Assembly: GCA_029239875.1 (NCBI GenBank)
Contig: JARBUD010000010.1
Span: forward strand, 1 to 64,000
Origin: Xanthobacteraceae bacterium
GTDB lineage: Bacteria > Pseudomonadota > Alphaproteobacteria > Rhizobiales > Xanthobacteraceae
DNA: 64,000 nucleotides
Direction: 5' to 3'
The position numbers and the translations under genes are program-made. Under the pieces are notes generated by a model. It made no database searches and was not told where the DNA came from. It worked only from the letters and a program-made list of their open reading frames with translations. Position 1 is the stretch's first letter. Every line of letters begins with the position of its first letter. Of this stretch, positions 10,688-20,232 are shown one piece after another.

Positions 10688-12895
10688 ATGCGCAAAGCCT
10701 GGATCGCCGCGCTGTGGGCTATTTCGTCCCTGGTGGTCGTATTCTTGATCACCCTGCCGATCAGCCTGCAGGCTCATCTGATCGCCGGCTGCATCGTCGT
10801 CGTGGCCATGATCCTGCTGAAGACCTTCGGCCCGCCGGTCGGCATGCCGCGCACCATCGCGCTGGCCATCGGCACCGCCGTAGTATTGCGATACGTATAC
10901 TGGCGCACCACCAGCACCATCCCGCCGATCTCGCAGCTCGAAGACTTCATCCCCGGCTTCATGCTCTACCTGGCCGAGATGTACAGCGTGTTCATGCTGT
11001 TCCTCAGCCTGTTCGTTGTCTCGGCGCCGATGCCGGTGCGCACCGCGCCGGCCATTCCCGCGGACCAGATCCCGACCGTCGACGTGTTCATCCCGAGCTA
11101 CAACGAGGATGCGTCGCTGCTGGCCTCGACCGTCTCGGCGGCGCTCAGCCTCGACTATCCGGCCGACAAGTTCACCGTCTGGCTCCTCGACGACGGCGGC
11201 ACCGACCAGAAATGCGAGCAGGACGACCCCGACCAGGCCGCCGCCGCCATCGCCCGGCGGGCCGAGCTGCAGCAACTCTGCGCCGGCCTCGGCGCGCGCT
11301 ACCTGACCCGCGCCCGCAACGAGCACGCCAAGGCCGGCAACCTCAATAACGGCCTCGCGCACTCGACCGGCGACCTGGTGGTGGTGTTCGACGCCGACCA
11401 CGCGCCGACGCGCGACTTCCTCACCAACACGGTCGGCTACTTCCTCGAGGACGAGAACCTCTTCCTCGTGCAGACGCCGCACTTCTTCATCAATCCCGAC
11501 CCGCTGGAGCGCAACCTCGGCACCTTCGACTTCATGCCGTCGGAGAACGAGATGTTCTACGGCATCATCCAGCGCGGCCTCGACAAGTGGGACGCCGCCT
11601 TCTTCTGCGGTTCGGCGGCGGTGCTCAGCCGGCGCGCGCTGGGCGAGAGCAACGGCTTCAGCGGCGTCACCATCACCGAGGACTGCGAGACGGCGCTGGA
11701 GCTGCACTCGCGCGGCTGGCACTCGATCTATGTCGACAAGCCGATGATCGCCGGCCTGCAGCCGGACAGCTATGCCAGCTTCATCGTCCAGCGCTCGCGC
11801 TGGGCGCAGGGCATGATGCAGATCCTGCGTTTCCACTTCCCGCCGGGCAAGCGCGGCCTCACCCTGGCGCAGCGCCTGTGCTACTGCTCCAGCACCTTCT
11901 TCTGGCTGTTCCCGTATTCGCGGCTGATGTTCCTCATCTCGCCGCTGTTCTACCTGTTCTTCTCGCTGGAGATCTTCAACGCCTCCGGCGCCGAGTTCCT
12001 CGCCTACACCACCACCTACATGCTGGTGAACCTGCTGATGCAGAACTACCTCTATGGCCGCTACCGCTGGCCATGGGTGTCGGAACTCTACGAATACATC
12101 CAGTCGATCTACCTGTTCCCCGCCTTGGTGTCGGTGCTGGCCAATCCGCGCAAGCCGACCTTCAAGGTGACGTCGAAGGGCGAGCACATGGACGAGGGCC
12201 ATGTGTCGGAGATCGGACCGCCCTTCTTCATCATCTTCGGCATCCTTGTCCTCGGCGTGGTGCTGACCATCTGGCGGCTGCTGACAGAGCCCTTCAACCA
12301 TGACGTCATCATCGTCGTCGGCGGCTGGAACCTGCTCAACCTGCTGCTCGCCGGCTGCGCGCTGGGCGTCGTCTCCGAGCGCCGCAACCGCCGCCGCACA
12401 CACCGCGTCGACCTGCTGCGCCGGGGCGAGATCGTCATCAACGGCGTCGCCTACCCGGCCGCCATCGAGGACGGCTCGCTCGGCGGCGCGCGGGTGCGGC
12501 TGGCGGCCAATGTGACGGTGCCGGAATTCGAGCGCGGAACGGTCGGCCTGCTGCGCTTCCGCCCGCTGGCCACGAACATCCCGATCGACGTGCTGCCGGT
12601 GGCGATCCGCAACGTCGAGCGCGGCGCCGAGGGCGCGCTGCTCGGCTGCCAGTTCCATCCGGACCAGCCGCTGCACTACCGGCTGATCGCCGACCTGATC
12701 TTCGCCAATTCCGACGAATGGCAGAAATTCCTGGATTCGCGCCGCAAGAATCCCGGCGTGCTCATGGGCACGATACGGTTCATCCGCGTGGCGGTGTTCC
12801 AGACCGGCCGCGGCCTGTCCTACCTGGTCAACCTGCACAAGCTCTGGCGCGAGCGACGCCGCCGCCCGGTGCTCGCACCGGTCAAACGTGGATGA
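10688..12895 (+). CDS. bcsA: Cellulose synthase catalytic subunit BcsA
   Basis: Inner-membrane GT2 enzyme that polymerises UDP-glucose into beta-1,4-glucan and pushes the chain out through its own membrane channel. 735 residues. Transmembrane segments lie at the N-terminus and again from about 390 to 560. All four synthase motifs are present: DDGGTD near 167, DADHAP near 234, the TED of TITEDCETA near 330, and QRSRWAQG near 367. The C-terminal PilZ domain (about 560-665) has RRTHR as the RxxxR element and DGSLGG as the second c-di-GMP element, so activity should respond to c-di-GMP. Its stop overlaps the bcsB start in ATGA. Confidence 0.97.
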   Translation: MRKAWIAALWAISSLVVVFLITLPISLQAHLIAGCIVVVAMILLKTFGPPVGMPRTIALAIGTAVVLRYVYWRTTSTIPPISQLEDFIPGFMLYLAEMYSVFMLFLSLFVVSAPMPVRTAPAIPADQIPTVDVFIPSYNEDASLLASTVSAALSLDYPADKFTVWLLDDGGTDQKCEQDDPDQAAAAIARRAELQQLCAGLGARYLTRARNEHAKAGNLNNGLAHSTGDLVVVFDADHAPTRDFLTNTVGYFLEDENLFLVQTPHFFINPDPLERNLGTFDFMPSENEMFYGIIQRGLDKWDAAFFCGSAAVLSRRALGESNGFSGVTITEDCETALELHSRGWHSIYVDKPMIAGLQPDSYASFIVQRSRWAQGMMQILRFHFPPGKRGLTLAQRLCYCSSTFFWLFPYSRLMFLISPLFYLFFSLEIFNASGAEFLAYTTTYMLVNLLMQNYLYGRYRWPWVSELYEYIQSIYLFPALVSVLANPRKPTFKVTSKGEHMDEGHVSEIGPPFFIIFGILVLGVVLTIWRLLTEPFNHDVIIVVGGWNLLNLLLAGCALGVVSERRNRRRTHRVDLLRRGEIVINGVAYPAAIEDGSLGGARVRLAANVTVPEFERGTVGLLRFRPLATNIPIDVLPVAIRNVERGAEGALLGCQFHPDQPLHYRLIADLIFANSDEWQKFLDSRRKNPGVLMGTIRFIRVAVFQTGRGLSYLVNLHKLWRERRRRPVLAPVKRG

Positions 12896-15800
12896 CCAGG
12901 ATGCGCGCTCCCGCCTCCATCGCCGCCGCCCTCATCCTCGCGCTCGCGCAGGCGCCGCTCGCCAGCCCGTGGCTGGCGCCGGCCTACGCCCAGGGAGCCG
13001 GTCAGGGCACCGGCTTCTCGATGACGCCGCCGATCCCCGGCTATAGCGGGGGCAATGCGCCCGCTTCCGGCAATGCCGCGCCGGCGACCTCGGTGCCGAT
13101 GACGCCGCCCGCCTCGTCCGGCTCCGCCGCGCCGAGCCCGTCCGCCTCGTCGACGCCGCCGGCGGCGTCGAGCACCTCGAACGCCGGCGCGGCCGGCGGA
13201 CAGAACTTCTCCATCCCGTCCTTCCCGACGCCGTCGGCGCCGTCGCAGGGGTCGACGCCCTTCGCCATGCCGTCCGGACAGGCCGCGCCGTCCTCGTCCT
13301 CCGCCTGGATTCCGGCACCCGCCGCCTCCACCACGCCGGCCGACGACACGCCCGCACGTACGCAGACCAGCCAGGCGCAGCCGATCAATCCGCAGCAGGC
13401 GAACCCTGCGCCTTATGTCCAGGCGCCGGCCATGCCCTCGCCTGCGATGCCTTCGCCGGCGATGCCCTCGCTCGCGGCGCCGCGCACCACGCCTCCCGCC
13501 TCCGCTCAGGCCCCCGCGAGCCCGCCGACATCGCCGGCACCGCCGACCTGGGACATGGACCAGTCGTCGACCGGCATCGAGCTGCCGGGCGAGCCCGGCG
13601 CGCCCGCGCCGACCGCCGCGCCGTTCCAGATGGTGCCCGGCCGGCCCGCGCCGGTGATCACGCAGGTGCCCGCCACCACGCCGGCGGCGGAAGTGCGCAA
13701 GCGGCCCGACCGCTTCCTCATCCCGCAGCGGCGCATGATCTTCGCCGGCGAGGTCGCCTCGCGCGCCTGGGTATTCTACGCCACCCAGGAAGAAGCCAAC
13801 CGGCAGGCGAGCTTCCTGCTCAGCTATCTCAGCGCCGTCGTCGTGATGCCGGAGACCTCGCGCATCCGCGTGACCGTCAACGGCCAGGCGCTGATCGAGC
13901 GGCCGATCGCCGCCTCGCAGGAGCCGGCGCATTTCGAGGTGCCGATCCAGCGCGGCACGCTGCGCCCGGGCGCCAACCTCATCCGCATCGACGTGGTGCA
14001 GCGTCACCGTACCGACTGCGCGGTGACCGCGACCTACGAGCTCTGGACCGAGATCAACAACGAGGGCACCGGCCTCGTCTTCAACGGCGGCCGCCCGCCG
14101 CTGTCCGGCGGCCTCGACGACCTCGCCTCGGTCGGCTTCGACCAGTACGGCGTGACGCCGATCCGCATCGTCACCCCCGGCCCGATCGAGGGCGGCGGCA
14201 GTTCCCGCGTGCTGCGGGTGGTGCAGGGCCTGGCCGTGCGCGGCCAGTTCCCCAACACCTCGGTCACCATAGCCGACGGCCAGATCGGCCAGACGCCGCC
14301 GGGCGGGCTCACCGTCGTGGTCGGCACCGCCTCGGAGCTGCCGCGCCTGATGGCCTCGGTGCCGAACGAGGCGCGGCTGCGCCCGATCACCACCCTGCTG
14401 GAGGACGACCGGCTGGGCGCGCCGACGCTGGTCATCTCCGGGCCGACCGCGGCCGACGTCGACCGCGCCATCGACCGGCTGAACGCGATCTCCATCCCCC
14501 GGACCGACGCGGTCAACACGCAGACCCTGTACGCGCCCAACGCGCCGCTGTTCGACAGCGCCCGCGGCGTGCGCCTCGGCGAGCTCGGCGTGCCGACGCA
14601 GGAATTCTCCGGCCGCCGCTTCCGCGCCGAGTTCCAGATCGCGCTGCCGGCCGACTTCTACGCCCAGGCCTATGGCAACGCGCAGCTCCTGCTGGACGCC
14701 GCCTTCACCGCCGCGGTGCGGCCGGGCAGCCATGTCGACGTCTATGTGAACGAGCAGATCGCCTCCAACCTGCCGATCACCGCTTCGGGCGGCGGGCTGT
14801 TCCAGCGCGAGCGCATGCAGATCCCGCTGCGCAACTTCCGCCCCGGCGTGAACCGCCTCTGGCTGGAGGTGGTGCTCGACACGGAATCGGACGCGCGCTG
14901 CCTGCCCGGCGCCACCTTGCCGGCCGAGAACCGCTTCGTGCTGTTCGATTCGACCGAGTTCTCGATCGGCGACTTCGCCCGCATCGGCCGGCTGCCGGAC
15001 CTTGCCTCCTTCTCCGCCAATGCCTTCCCCTACAATCTCGACGGCAACCCGGTCGCGGTGGTGCTGGCGCGGCAGGATTCGTCCACGCTGTCCGCCGCCG
15101 GCACGCTGATGTCGCGGCTCGCCCTGGCCAATGGCGCGCCGCTGCCGATCGACGCCTCCCCCGCCTCGGTGACGCTGGGCGAGCGCAACGTGATCTTCGT
15201 CGGCAGCATCGACCAGATCTCCTCCAGCGTGCTGGACCAGGTCGGCGTCGCCGAGACGGTGCGGACCAACTGGGTGGTCTCCGCCAGCGGCGACGAGAGC
15301 GGCGACGTCGGCAGCAGCGACGAGTACGACAACGTGCTGGAGCGCTTCCGCTCGCGGCAGGTCGGCGACAGCCCGCCTCCGCCCGGCGAGCCGCGGCTCG
15401 ACCAGAACACGCACGAGGTCTATGAGCGCTGGCGCGGAAGCGTGCAGGGGCACAGCAGCCTCTACAGCATCGTCGAGGGCTTCGAGAGCTGGCTGGAGCG
15501 CACCTTCTCCATCAACTTCGAATCCTTCCGCCTGCAGGAGGGCCGGCGCAGCCTGTTCGAGCCGCCCCCGCGCACCTCGGTGCTGATGGCGCAGGGCACC
15601 GGCCCGACCGGCTCGGCCGCCTGGACGCTGGTCGCCGGGCGCACGCCGGAGGCGCTGGCGGCGTCGATGACCCGCTTCACCTCGGATGCCGTGTGGAACC
15701 GCGTCGGCGGGCAGGCCGTCGCCTACCAGGTCGCGTCCGGCGACATCGAGCGGCGCGACATACGCAGCTTCAGCTTCATCGTCACGCAGCCGCTCTCCTT

Positions 15801-15936
15801 GGGCAATCTGCGCATGATCGCGGCCAACTGGCTGTCGATAAACATCCTGCCCTACGCGCTGATGCTGGTGCTGGCCGGTACCATCCTCGGCTGCGCCACC
15901 GCCCTCCTGCTGCGCCGGCTCGGGCGGCCCTCATGA
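12892..15936 (+). CDS. bcsB: Cellulose synthase regulatory subunit BcsB
   Basis: Periplasmic subunit anchored in the inner membrane that guides the glucan leaving BcsA. The start is the ATG in the ATGA overlap with bcsA, giving 1014 residues and a signal peptide (ASIAAALILALAQAP). The ORF track start at 12718 lies inside bcsA. After the signal comes roughly 240 residues of Pro/Ser/Ala-rich low complexity with tandem PAMPS units; then the conserved BcsB jelly-roll and flavodoxin-like repeats; then one C-terminal transmembrane helix (LPYALMLVLAGTILGCATALL). Typical BcsB is 750-800 residues, and the disordered extension explains the difference. It ends in an ATGA overlap with bcsZ. Confidence 0.95.
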   Translation: MTRMRAPASIAAALILALAQAPLASPWLAPAYAQGAGQGTGFSMTPPIPGYSGGNAPASGNAAPATSVPMTPPASSGSAAPSPSASSTPPAASSTSNAGAAGGQNFSIPSFPTPSAPSQGSTPFAMPSGQAAPSSSSAWIPAPAASTTPADDTPARTQTSQAQPINPQQANPAPYVQAPAMPSPAMPSPAMPSLAAPRTTPPASAQAPASPPTSPAPPTWDMDQSSTGIELPGEPGAPAPTAAPFQMVPGRPAPVITQVPATTPAAEVRKRPDRFLIPQRRMIFAGEVASRAWVFYATQEEANRQASFLLSYLSAVVVMPETSRIRVTVNGQALIERPIAASQEPAHFEVPIQRGTLRPGANLIRIDVVQRHRTDCAVTATYELWTEINNEGTGLVFNGGRPPLSGGLDDLASVGFDQYGVTPIRIVTPGPIEGGGSSRVLRVVQGLAVRGQFPNTSVTIADGQIGQTPPGGLTVVVGTASELPRLMASVPNEARLRPITTLLEDDRLGAPTLVISGPTAADVDRAIDRLNAISIPRTDAVNTQTLYAPNAPLFDSARGVRLGELGVPTQEFSGRRFRAEFQIALPADFYAQAYGNAQLLLDAAFTAAVRPGSHVDVYVNEQIASNLPITASGGGLFQRERMQIPLRNFRPGVNRLWLEVVLDTESDARCLPGATLPAENRFVLFDSTEFSIGDFARIGRLPDLASFSANAFPYNLDGNPVAVVLARQDSSTLSAAGTLMSRLALANGAPLPIDASPASVTLGERNVIFVGSIDQISSSVLDQVGVAETVRTNWVVSASGDESGDVGSSDEYDNVLERFRSRQVGDSPPPPGEPRLDQNTHEVYERWRGSVQGHSSLYSIVEGFESWLERTFSINFESFRLQEGRRSLFEPPPRTSVLMAQGTGPTGSAAWTLVAGRTPEALAASMTRFTSDAVWNRVGGQAVAYQVASGDIERRDIRSFSFIVTQPLSLGNLRMIAANWLSINILPYALMLVLAGTILGCATALLLRRLGRPS

Positions 15937-16985
15937 TCCGGCGGGTGCTCGCCGGCTTTCTCCTGCTCGTCTGCGGAGCGCTGCCCGTGTCCGCCCAGCC
16001 CTCCACCCTGATCCCGACCGAGGCCTGGAGCGCCTTCATGCAGCGCTTCGTCGACGCCAGCGGGCGCGTCGTCGACACCGCCAATGGCGGCATCAGCCAC
16101 AGCGAAGGCCAGGGCTACGGTATGCTGCTGGCGTATTTAGCAGGTGACAGAAGCAACTTCGAACGCATATGGAGTTTTACGCGTACCGAGTTACTGATTC
16201 GCGATGATGGACTCGCCGCATGGCGCTGGGATCCGAACTCTACGCCGCATGTCACCGACGTAAACGCGGCGAGCGACGGCGATTTGTTAATCGCCTATGC
16301 CTTGGCACGGGCCGGAGCGGCGTGGAATCAACAATCCTATATCGAGGCCGCGCGGCGATCGGCGCGGGCGGTCGGGCGGAAGCTTCTGGTCACCGACGGG
16401 AACCGGCTGGTTCTGCTTCCCGGCGTCTCCGGCTTCTCCTCCAGCGACCGGCCGGACGGCCCGATACTCAACCTATCCTATTGGATCTTCGAGACCTTTC
16501 CGGTCATGGCGCAGCTCGCGCCGGAGTTCAAATGGGCGGACGCGGCCAATGCCGGGCTGGAGCTGCTGAGCATCGCCCAGCTCGGTCCGGCACGACTCCC
16601 GCCGGACTGGATCTCGGCCCCGGCGAGCAAGCCGGTGACGGTCGCCGAGGGCTTCCCGCCGGTCTTTGGTTACAATTCATTAAGGATATCTCTTTACCTG
16701 TTGCGGGCAGGGATCGAGAACACGGCGTTACAGGAACCATTCCGGCGGAGTTGGCTGATCGAAGGCGGGGGTACACCCGCGGTCGTCGACATCCCCACCG
16801 GACGCGTGCTCGCACGGCTTACCGACCCGGGCTACCGCATGCTCGCGTCGGTTCTGGCCTGTGCGCTGAATGCCACCCCGATTCCCGAAGATCTGAGACG
16901 GTTTGAGCCCACGCTCTACTATCCGTCGACGTTGTACTTGTTAGGCTGGGCACTGGTCGCGGAGCGATATCCGAGATGTCTTTGA
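15933..16985 (+). CDS. bcsZ: Periplasmic cellulase BcsZ, glycoside hydrolase family 8
   Basis: Endo-beta-1,4-glucanase that trims or untangles nascent cellulose in the periplasm. The start is the ATG overlapping the bcsB stop, giving 350 residues with a signal peptide (VLAGFLLLVCGALPVSAQ). SEGQGYGMLLAYLA carries the GH8 catalytic glutamate, and AASDGDLLIAYALA is the GH8 signature with the second catalytic aspartate. Several stretches (about 16125-16330 and 16670-16745) use codons rare in the neighbours, such as TTA, TTG, ATA, AGA and AGG, and are visibly poorer in GC. It overlaps bcsK by 10 bases, so the operon is translationally coupled. Confidence 0.95.
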   Translation: MIRRVLAGFLLLVCGALPVSAQPSTLIPTEAWSAFMQRFVDASGRVVDTANGGISHSEGQGYGMLLAYLAGDRSNFERIWSFTRTELLIRDDGLAAWRWDPNSTPHVTDVNAASDGDLLIAYALARAGAAWNQQSYIEAARRSARAVGRKLLVTDGNRLVLLPGVSGFSSSDRPDGPILNLSYWIFETFPVMAQLAPEFKWADAANAGLELLSIAQLGPARLPPDWISAPASKPVTVAEGFPPVFGYNSLRISLYLLRAGIENTALQEPFRRSWLIEGGGTPAVVDIPTGRVLARLTDPGYRMLASVLACALNATPIPEDLRRFEPTLYYPSTLYLLGWALVAERYPRCL

Positions 16986-19258
16986 AGAGGGCCATTCTGC
17001 TGATCATGCTCGGGGGGGCGGTAGTTCCCGCGATCGGACAGCAGATCGAGCTCCCGGGCACCGGAGACAGCACCAACAAGACCGCCCGTCCCAAGGTCGA
17101 CGAGACCGCCCTGCGCTACTTCGCCTCCCAGGGCGACACCCGCCGGCTGGAAGCCGAGATCGCCCGCCTGCGCGCGCTCTATCCCGACTGGTCGCCGCCC
17201 GACGACCTGTTCGGCCCGCAGACCGACGTCGAGCTGCAGCGCATGTGGAAGCTCTACGCCGAGGGCAAGTATTCCGACGTACGCAGCGCCATCGCCACGC
17301 GCCAGGCCGCCGATCCGTCCTGGAAGGCGCCGCCGGACCTGCTGGCGCGGCTCACCGAGGCGGAGAACCGCCGGCAGCTGGTCAACGCCTCCGACGCCGA
17401 GCAGTGGGCGACTGTGCTGCGCCTCGCCACGGATGCGCCGGGGCTGCTGACCTGCACCAATGTCGACATCCTCTGGCGCGTCGCCGAGGCCTTCGTGAAG
17501 ACCGAGCAGACGCCCCGCGCGCTCGACGCCTACACCTATGTGCTGACCAACTGCAACGATCCGGGCGAGCGCCTCGCCACGGTGCAGAAGGCGATGCCGC
17601 TGCTCACCGACGAGCAGATCGAGAACCTGCTGAAGCTCGAGCGCAAGGACGAGGCCGGCAAGCCGGAATTCGCCGCGCTGCGCGACGACCTCATCCGCCG
17701 CCGCATGGGCCACGCCGCCGAGAATCCCGAGTACACGGTGCCGGACGAGGACATCAAGCGGATGGAGGCGCTGGCGCGCCAGAGCACCACGCCCGGCGAC
17801 CCACTGCTGCTCGGCTGGTACCTGTTCCGCCATGACGAGGCCACCCGCGCCCTCGAATGGTTCAAGCTGGCGCTCGACCGCAAGGGCGGCCCGAAGTCGG
17901 CGGAAGGCTATGTGCTGGCGCTCAACTTCCTCGGCCGCTCGCTGGAGGCCGAGCCGATCGCCTTCGAGTGGCGCGATTCCGCCCCGGAAAACAACAAGGC
18001 CTATCTCGACGTCGTCATCGCGCTGCTCACCGCCGACCCGCCGCCGGTGCTCGACGAGATCGTGCTCTCCCGCTTCAGCCCCGTGGTGATGCGCGACAAG
18101 TACGTCCCCGGCGCGCAGGCGCTCGGCTGGTACGCCTACAACACCGGGCAGATCGTCACCTCGCAGTCCTGGTTCGACACCGCGCTGAACTGGGACCCGA
18201 ACGACGAGCCCTCCGCCTACGGCCTGTCGCTCACCTATTGGCGTCTCGGCGACATCGCCCGCCTCAACGCGATGGTGCAGAGCTGGGGTCCGCGCTCCGA
18301 GCGCATCGTGGCGCTGGTCGACCCTGTGGTGCGCGCCCGCCTCGAAGCCCGCAACGCCCAGACCACCACCCAGATCGACCCGCATATCGATCCGCTCGGC
18401 GCCGCCGCGGCCCGCCTGACGCCGGTGCCCTCGCTGATGCCGCCGCCGATCGGCACGCCTCCCATGGGCCTGCGAAGCGGGGCGGGGCAGTTTGCTCAGA
18501 TCCCGACGGCCGGGCAGTTCCAGCCGATCCCGCAGGCCGGCACGGCGCCCCTCGCCTATCGCGGCGCGCCCTATCAGGCGCAGAATCCGCTGGCGACCGG
18601 CCAGTTCCAGCCGCTCCCCGGCGCGACGGCCCAGCCCTATGCCGGCGCCCAGCCCTACGCCGGGGCGCAGCCGTCCTACGCCGCGGCGGATTATGTGCCG
18701 GCGCCGCGCCGCCGCCCGGTGGCGCGCTCCGTCGCCCGCACCGGCAGCACGGTCGAGACCGCTGCGGCCGGTGGTGGCGGTGGTGGTGCCGCCGTCGCCC
18801 GCGGCTGGCGGATGATGGACCTCGACCGGCCCATGGAAGCGGTGCGCGCCTTCGACCAGGCGATTGCCGCCGGCGGCCGTGCCGCCGAGGACGCCGCCTA
18901 CGGCAAGTCGCTCGCCTATCTGCGCATGGGCATGACCAACAAGGCGCAGGCCGCGGCGCTCGAGGCGCCGCAGAATCCGCGCCGCGCGGTCCAGCTGAGC
19001 GGCGACCTGCTCGCCCAGCGCGCGCTCGCCGCCTACAAGGACCAGCGCTACGTCGAGACCATCATCGCCCTCGACGAGCGCTCTCGGATCGCACCGGAGC
19101 AGCAGGACCTGATGGTGCTGCGCGCCTGGGCCTACTACCAGATCCGCGACATCCGCTCGGCCCAGCGCATCTTCAGGGCGCTGCAGGCACAGGGCAATTC
19201 CGAGGGCGCCAACGGCATGGCCGCCATCGACGCGCTGACCCGCAAATACCGCACCTGA
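16976..19258 (+). CDS. bcsK: TPR protein of the cellulose operon, BcsK-like
   Basis: 760 residues with a signal peptide (LLIMLGGAVVPAIGQ), so periplasmic. The body is built of degenerate tetratricopeptide helices from about 40 to 470 and again from about 600 to 755. Between them is a Pro/Gln/Ala linker with YAGAQP repeats. In enteric operons BcsC joins TPRs to an outer-membrane barrel; here no barrel follows, which is the arrangement described for type III cellulose operons, where BcsK supplies the TPR part. Export across the outer membrane must then use another route or the linked BcsN. The gene overlaps bcsZ by 10 bases and ends the operon. The name is inferred from position and domain type. 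Confidence 0.82.
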   Translation: MSLKRAILLIMLGGAVVPAIGQQIELPGTGDSTNKTARPKVDETALRYFASQGDTRRLEAEIARLRALYPDWSPPDDLFGPQTDVELQRMWKLYAEGKYSDVRSAIATRQAADPSWKAPPDLLARLTEAENRRQLVNASDAEQWATVLRLATDAPGLLTCTNVDILWRVAEAFVKTEQTPRALDAYTYVLTNCNDPGERLATVQKAMPLLTDEQIENLLKLERKDEAGKPEFAALRDDLIRRRMGHAAENPEYTVPDEDIKRMEALARQSTTPGDPLLLGWYLFRHDEATRALEWFKLALDRKGGPKSAEGYVLALNFLGRSLEAEPIAFEWRDSAPENNKAYLDVVIALLTADPPPVLDEIVLSRFSPVVMRDKYVPGAQALGWYAYNTGQIVTSQSWFDTALNWDPNDEPSAYGLSLTYWRLGDIARLNAMVQSWGPRSERIVALVDPVVRARLEARNAQTTTQIDPHIDPLGAAAARLTPVPSLMPPPIGTPPMGLRSGAGQFAQIPTAGQFQPIPQAGTAPLAYRGAPYQAQNPLATGQFQPLPGATAQPYAGAQPYAGAQPSYAAADYVPAPRRRPVARSVARTGSTVETAAAGGGGGGAAVARGWRMMDLDRPMEAVRAFDQAIAAGGRAAEDAAYGKSLAYLRMGMTNKAQAAALEAPQNPRRAVQLSGDLLAQRALAAYKDQRYVETIIALDERSRIAPEQQDLMVLRAWAYYQIRDIRSAQRIFRALQAQGNSEGANGMAAIDALTRKYRT

Positions 19259-19282
19259 CGCGGCCGGCCCATTCCGGCCGCG
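19259..19282. terminator. Hairpin between convergent bcsK and LysR gene
   Basis: CGCGGCCGG and CCGGCCGCG pair around CCCATT, beginning one base after the bcsK stop. No strong T tract follows in either direction. Its position between converging genes suggests a shared terminator. Confidence 0.55.
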
Positions 19283-19283
19283 T

Positions 19284-20183
19284 TCACCCCCCGACCTTCT
19301 CCGCCAGGAAATCGACGAAGGCCCGTATCCGCGCGGCGAGGTAGTCGTGGCCGACGAACACGGCATGTACCCGCTCGATGTCGCCGCCGTTGAACTCCTC
19401 CAGCACCGGCACCAGGGCGCCCGTCGCGATGTCGCGCTCGGCGACGTAGCGGGCGATGCGGGCGAGGCCGAGCCCGTCCAGCGCGAGGCGCTGCACCATG
19501 GAGCCGCTGTTGCCCTCCAGATTGCCCGACACCGGCAGCGCATAGCCCTCGCCGGTGGCCGGATCGACGAAGGGCCAGTCGTCCTGGGAGCGGCGGAAGT
19601 TGAAGCGCAGGCAGTTGTGGCCGGCGAGTTCCTGCGGGGTGCGCGGCACGCCCCGGCGCGCGAGATAGGCCGGGGACGCGACGATGACGCGCCGGCTCTC
19701 CAGCATCTTGCGGGCCTTCAGCGAGGAATCGCGCATCGGCCCCGCACGCAGGCCGATATCGGCGCGCTCGGCGACGAGGTCGATCACTTCGTCGGTCAGC
19801 GACAGGTCGAGCTGCACCTCGGGATACAGCGCGAGGAATTCCGGCACCCGCGGCACCACGCAGCGCTCGCCGAAGCCGACGGTGGAACTCACCCGCAGCC
19901 GGCCGCGCGGCGCGGCGGCGGCGCCGGCGGCGATGAAGCGCTCGGCCTCGTCGATCTCGCCGAGGATGCGCCGGGCGCGGGCGACATAGGCCTCGCCCTC
20001 GGCGGTCAGCATGATGGCGCGGGTCGAGCGCACCAGAAGACGCGTGCCCAGCCGCTCCTCCAGCCGCGTCACCAGCTTGCTCACCGCGGAAGGCGACAGG
20101 CCGAGGCGGCGGCCGGCGGCGGAGAAGCTGCCGCGGTCCACCGCCTCGATGAGCACCTGCATCTCGCCCGCGCGATTGTCCAT
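19284..20183 (-). CDS. LysR family transcriptional regulator
   Basis: 299 residues with the usual layout: winged helix-turn-helix at residues 5-62 (SFSAAGRRLGLSPSAVSKLVTRLEERLG) and a periplasmic-binding-protein-like effector domain from about 90. The start has GGAGCAGGG upstream. It is divergent from the MFS transporter and aldo/keto reductase genes, which is the standard arrangement for a LysR activator and its targets, and a perfect T-N11-A palindrome lies in the gap. The effector is unknown, perhaps an aldehyde, quinone or drug handled by the neighbouring enzymes. Confidence 0.93.
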   Translation of the reverse strand: MDNRAGEMQVLIEAVDRGSFSAAGRRLGLSPSAVSKLVTRLEERLGTRLLVRSTRAIMLTAEGEAYVARARRILGEIDEAERFIAAGAAAAPRGRLRVSSTVGFGERCVVPRVPEFLALYPEVQLDLSLTDEVIDLVAERADIGLRAGPMRDSSLKARKMLESRRVIVASPAYLARRGVPRTPQELAGHNCLRFNFRRSQDDWPFVDPATGEGYALPVSGNLEGNSGSMVQRLALDGLGLARIARYVAERDIATGALVPVLEEFNGGDIERVHAVFVGHDYLAARIRAFVDFLAEKVGG

Positions 20184-20219
20184 CGCCCTGCTCCATCTCG
20201 AAGGGCCGCAGCCTATCTG

Positions 20220-20232
20220 TGAACTCAGTTCA
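20220..20232. promoter_or_regulatory. LysR-type box
   Basis: TGAACTCAGTTCA is a perfect 6+1+6 palindrome of the T-N11-A form that LysR regulators bind, 37 bases upstream of the LysR start codon and about 135 before the MFS gene. It is the only clean palindrome in the gap. Confidence 0.7.

Noticed and set aside
16919-19543. 874-aa minus-strand ORF opposite bcsK
   Set aside because: Runs antisense to bcsK and ends in another frame of the LysR gene; composition is that of a shadow.
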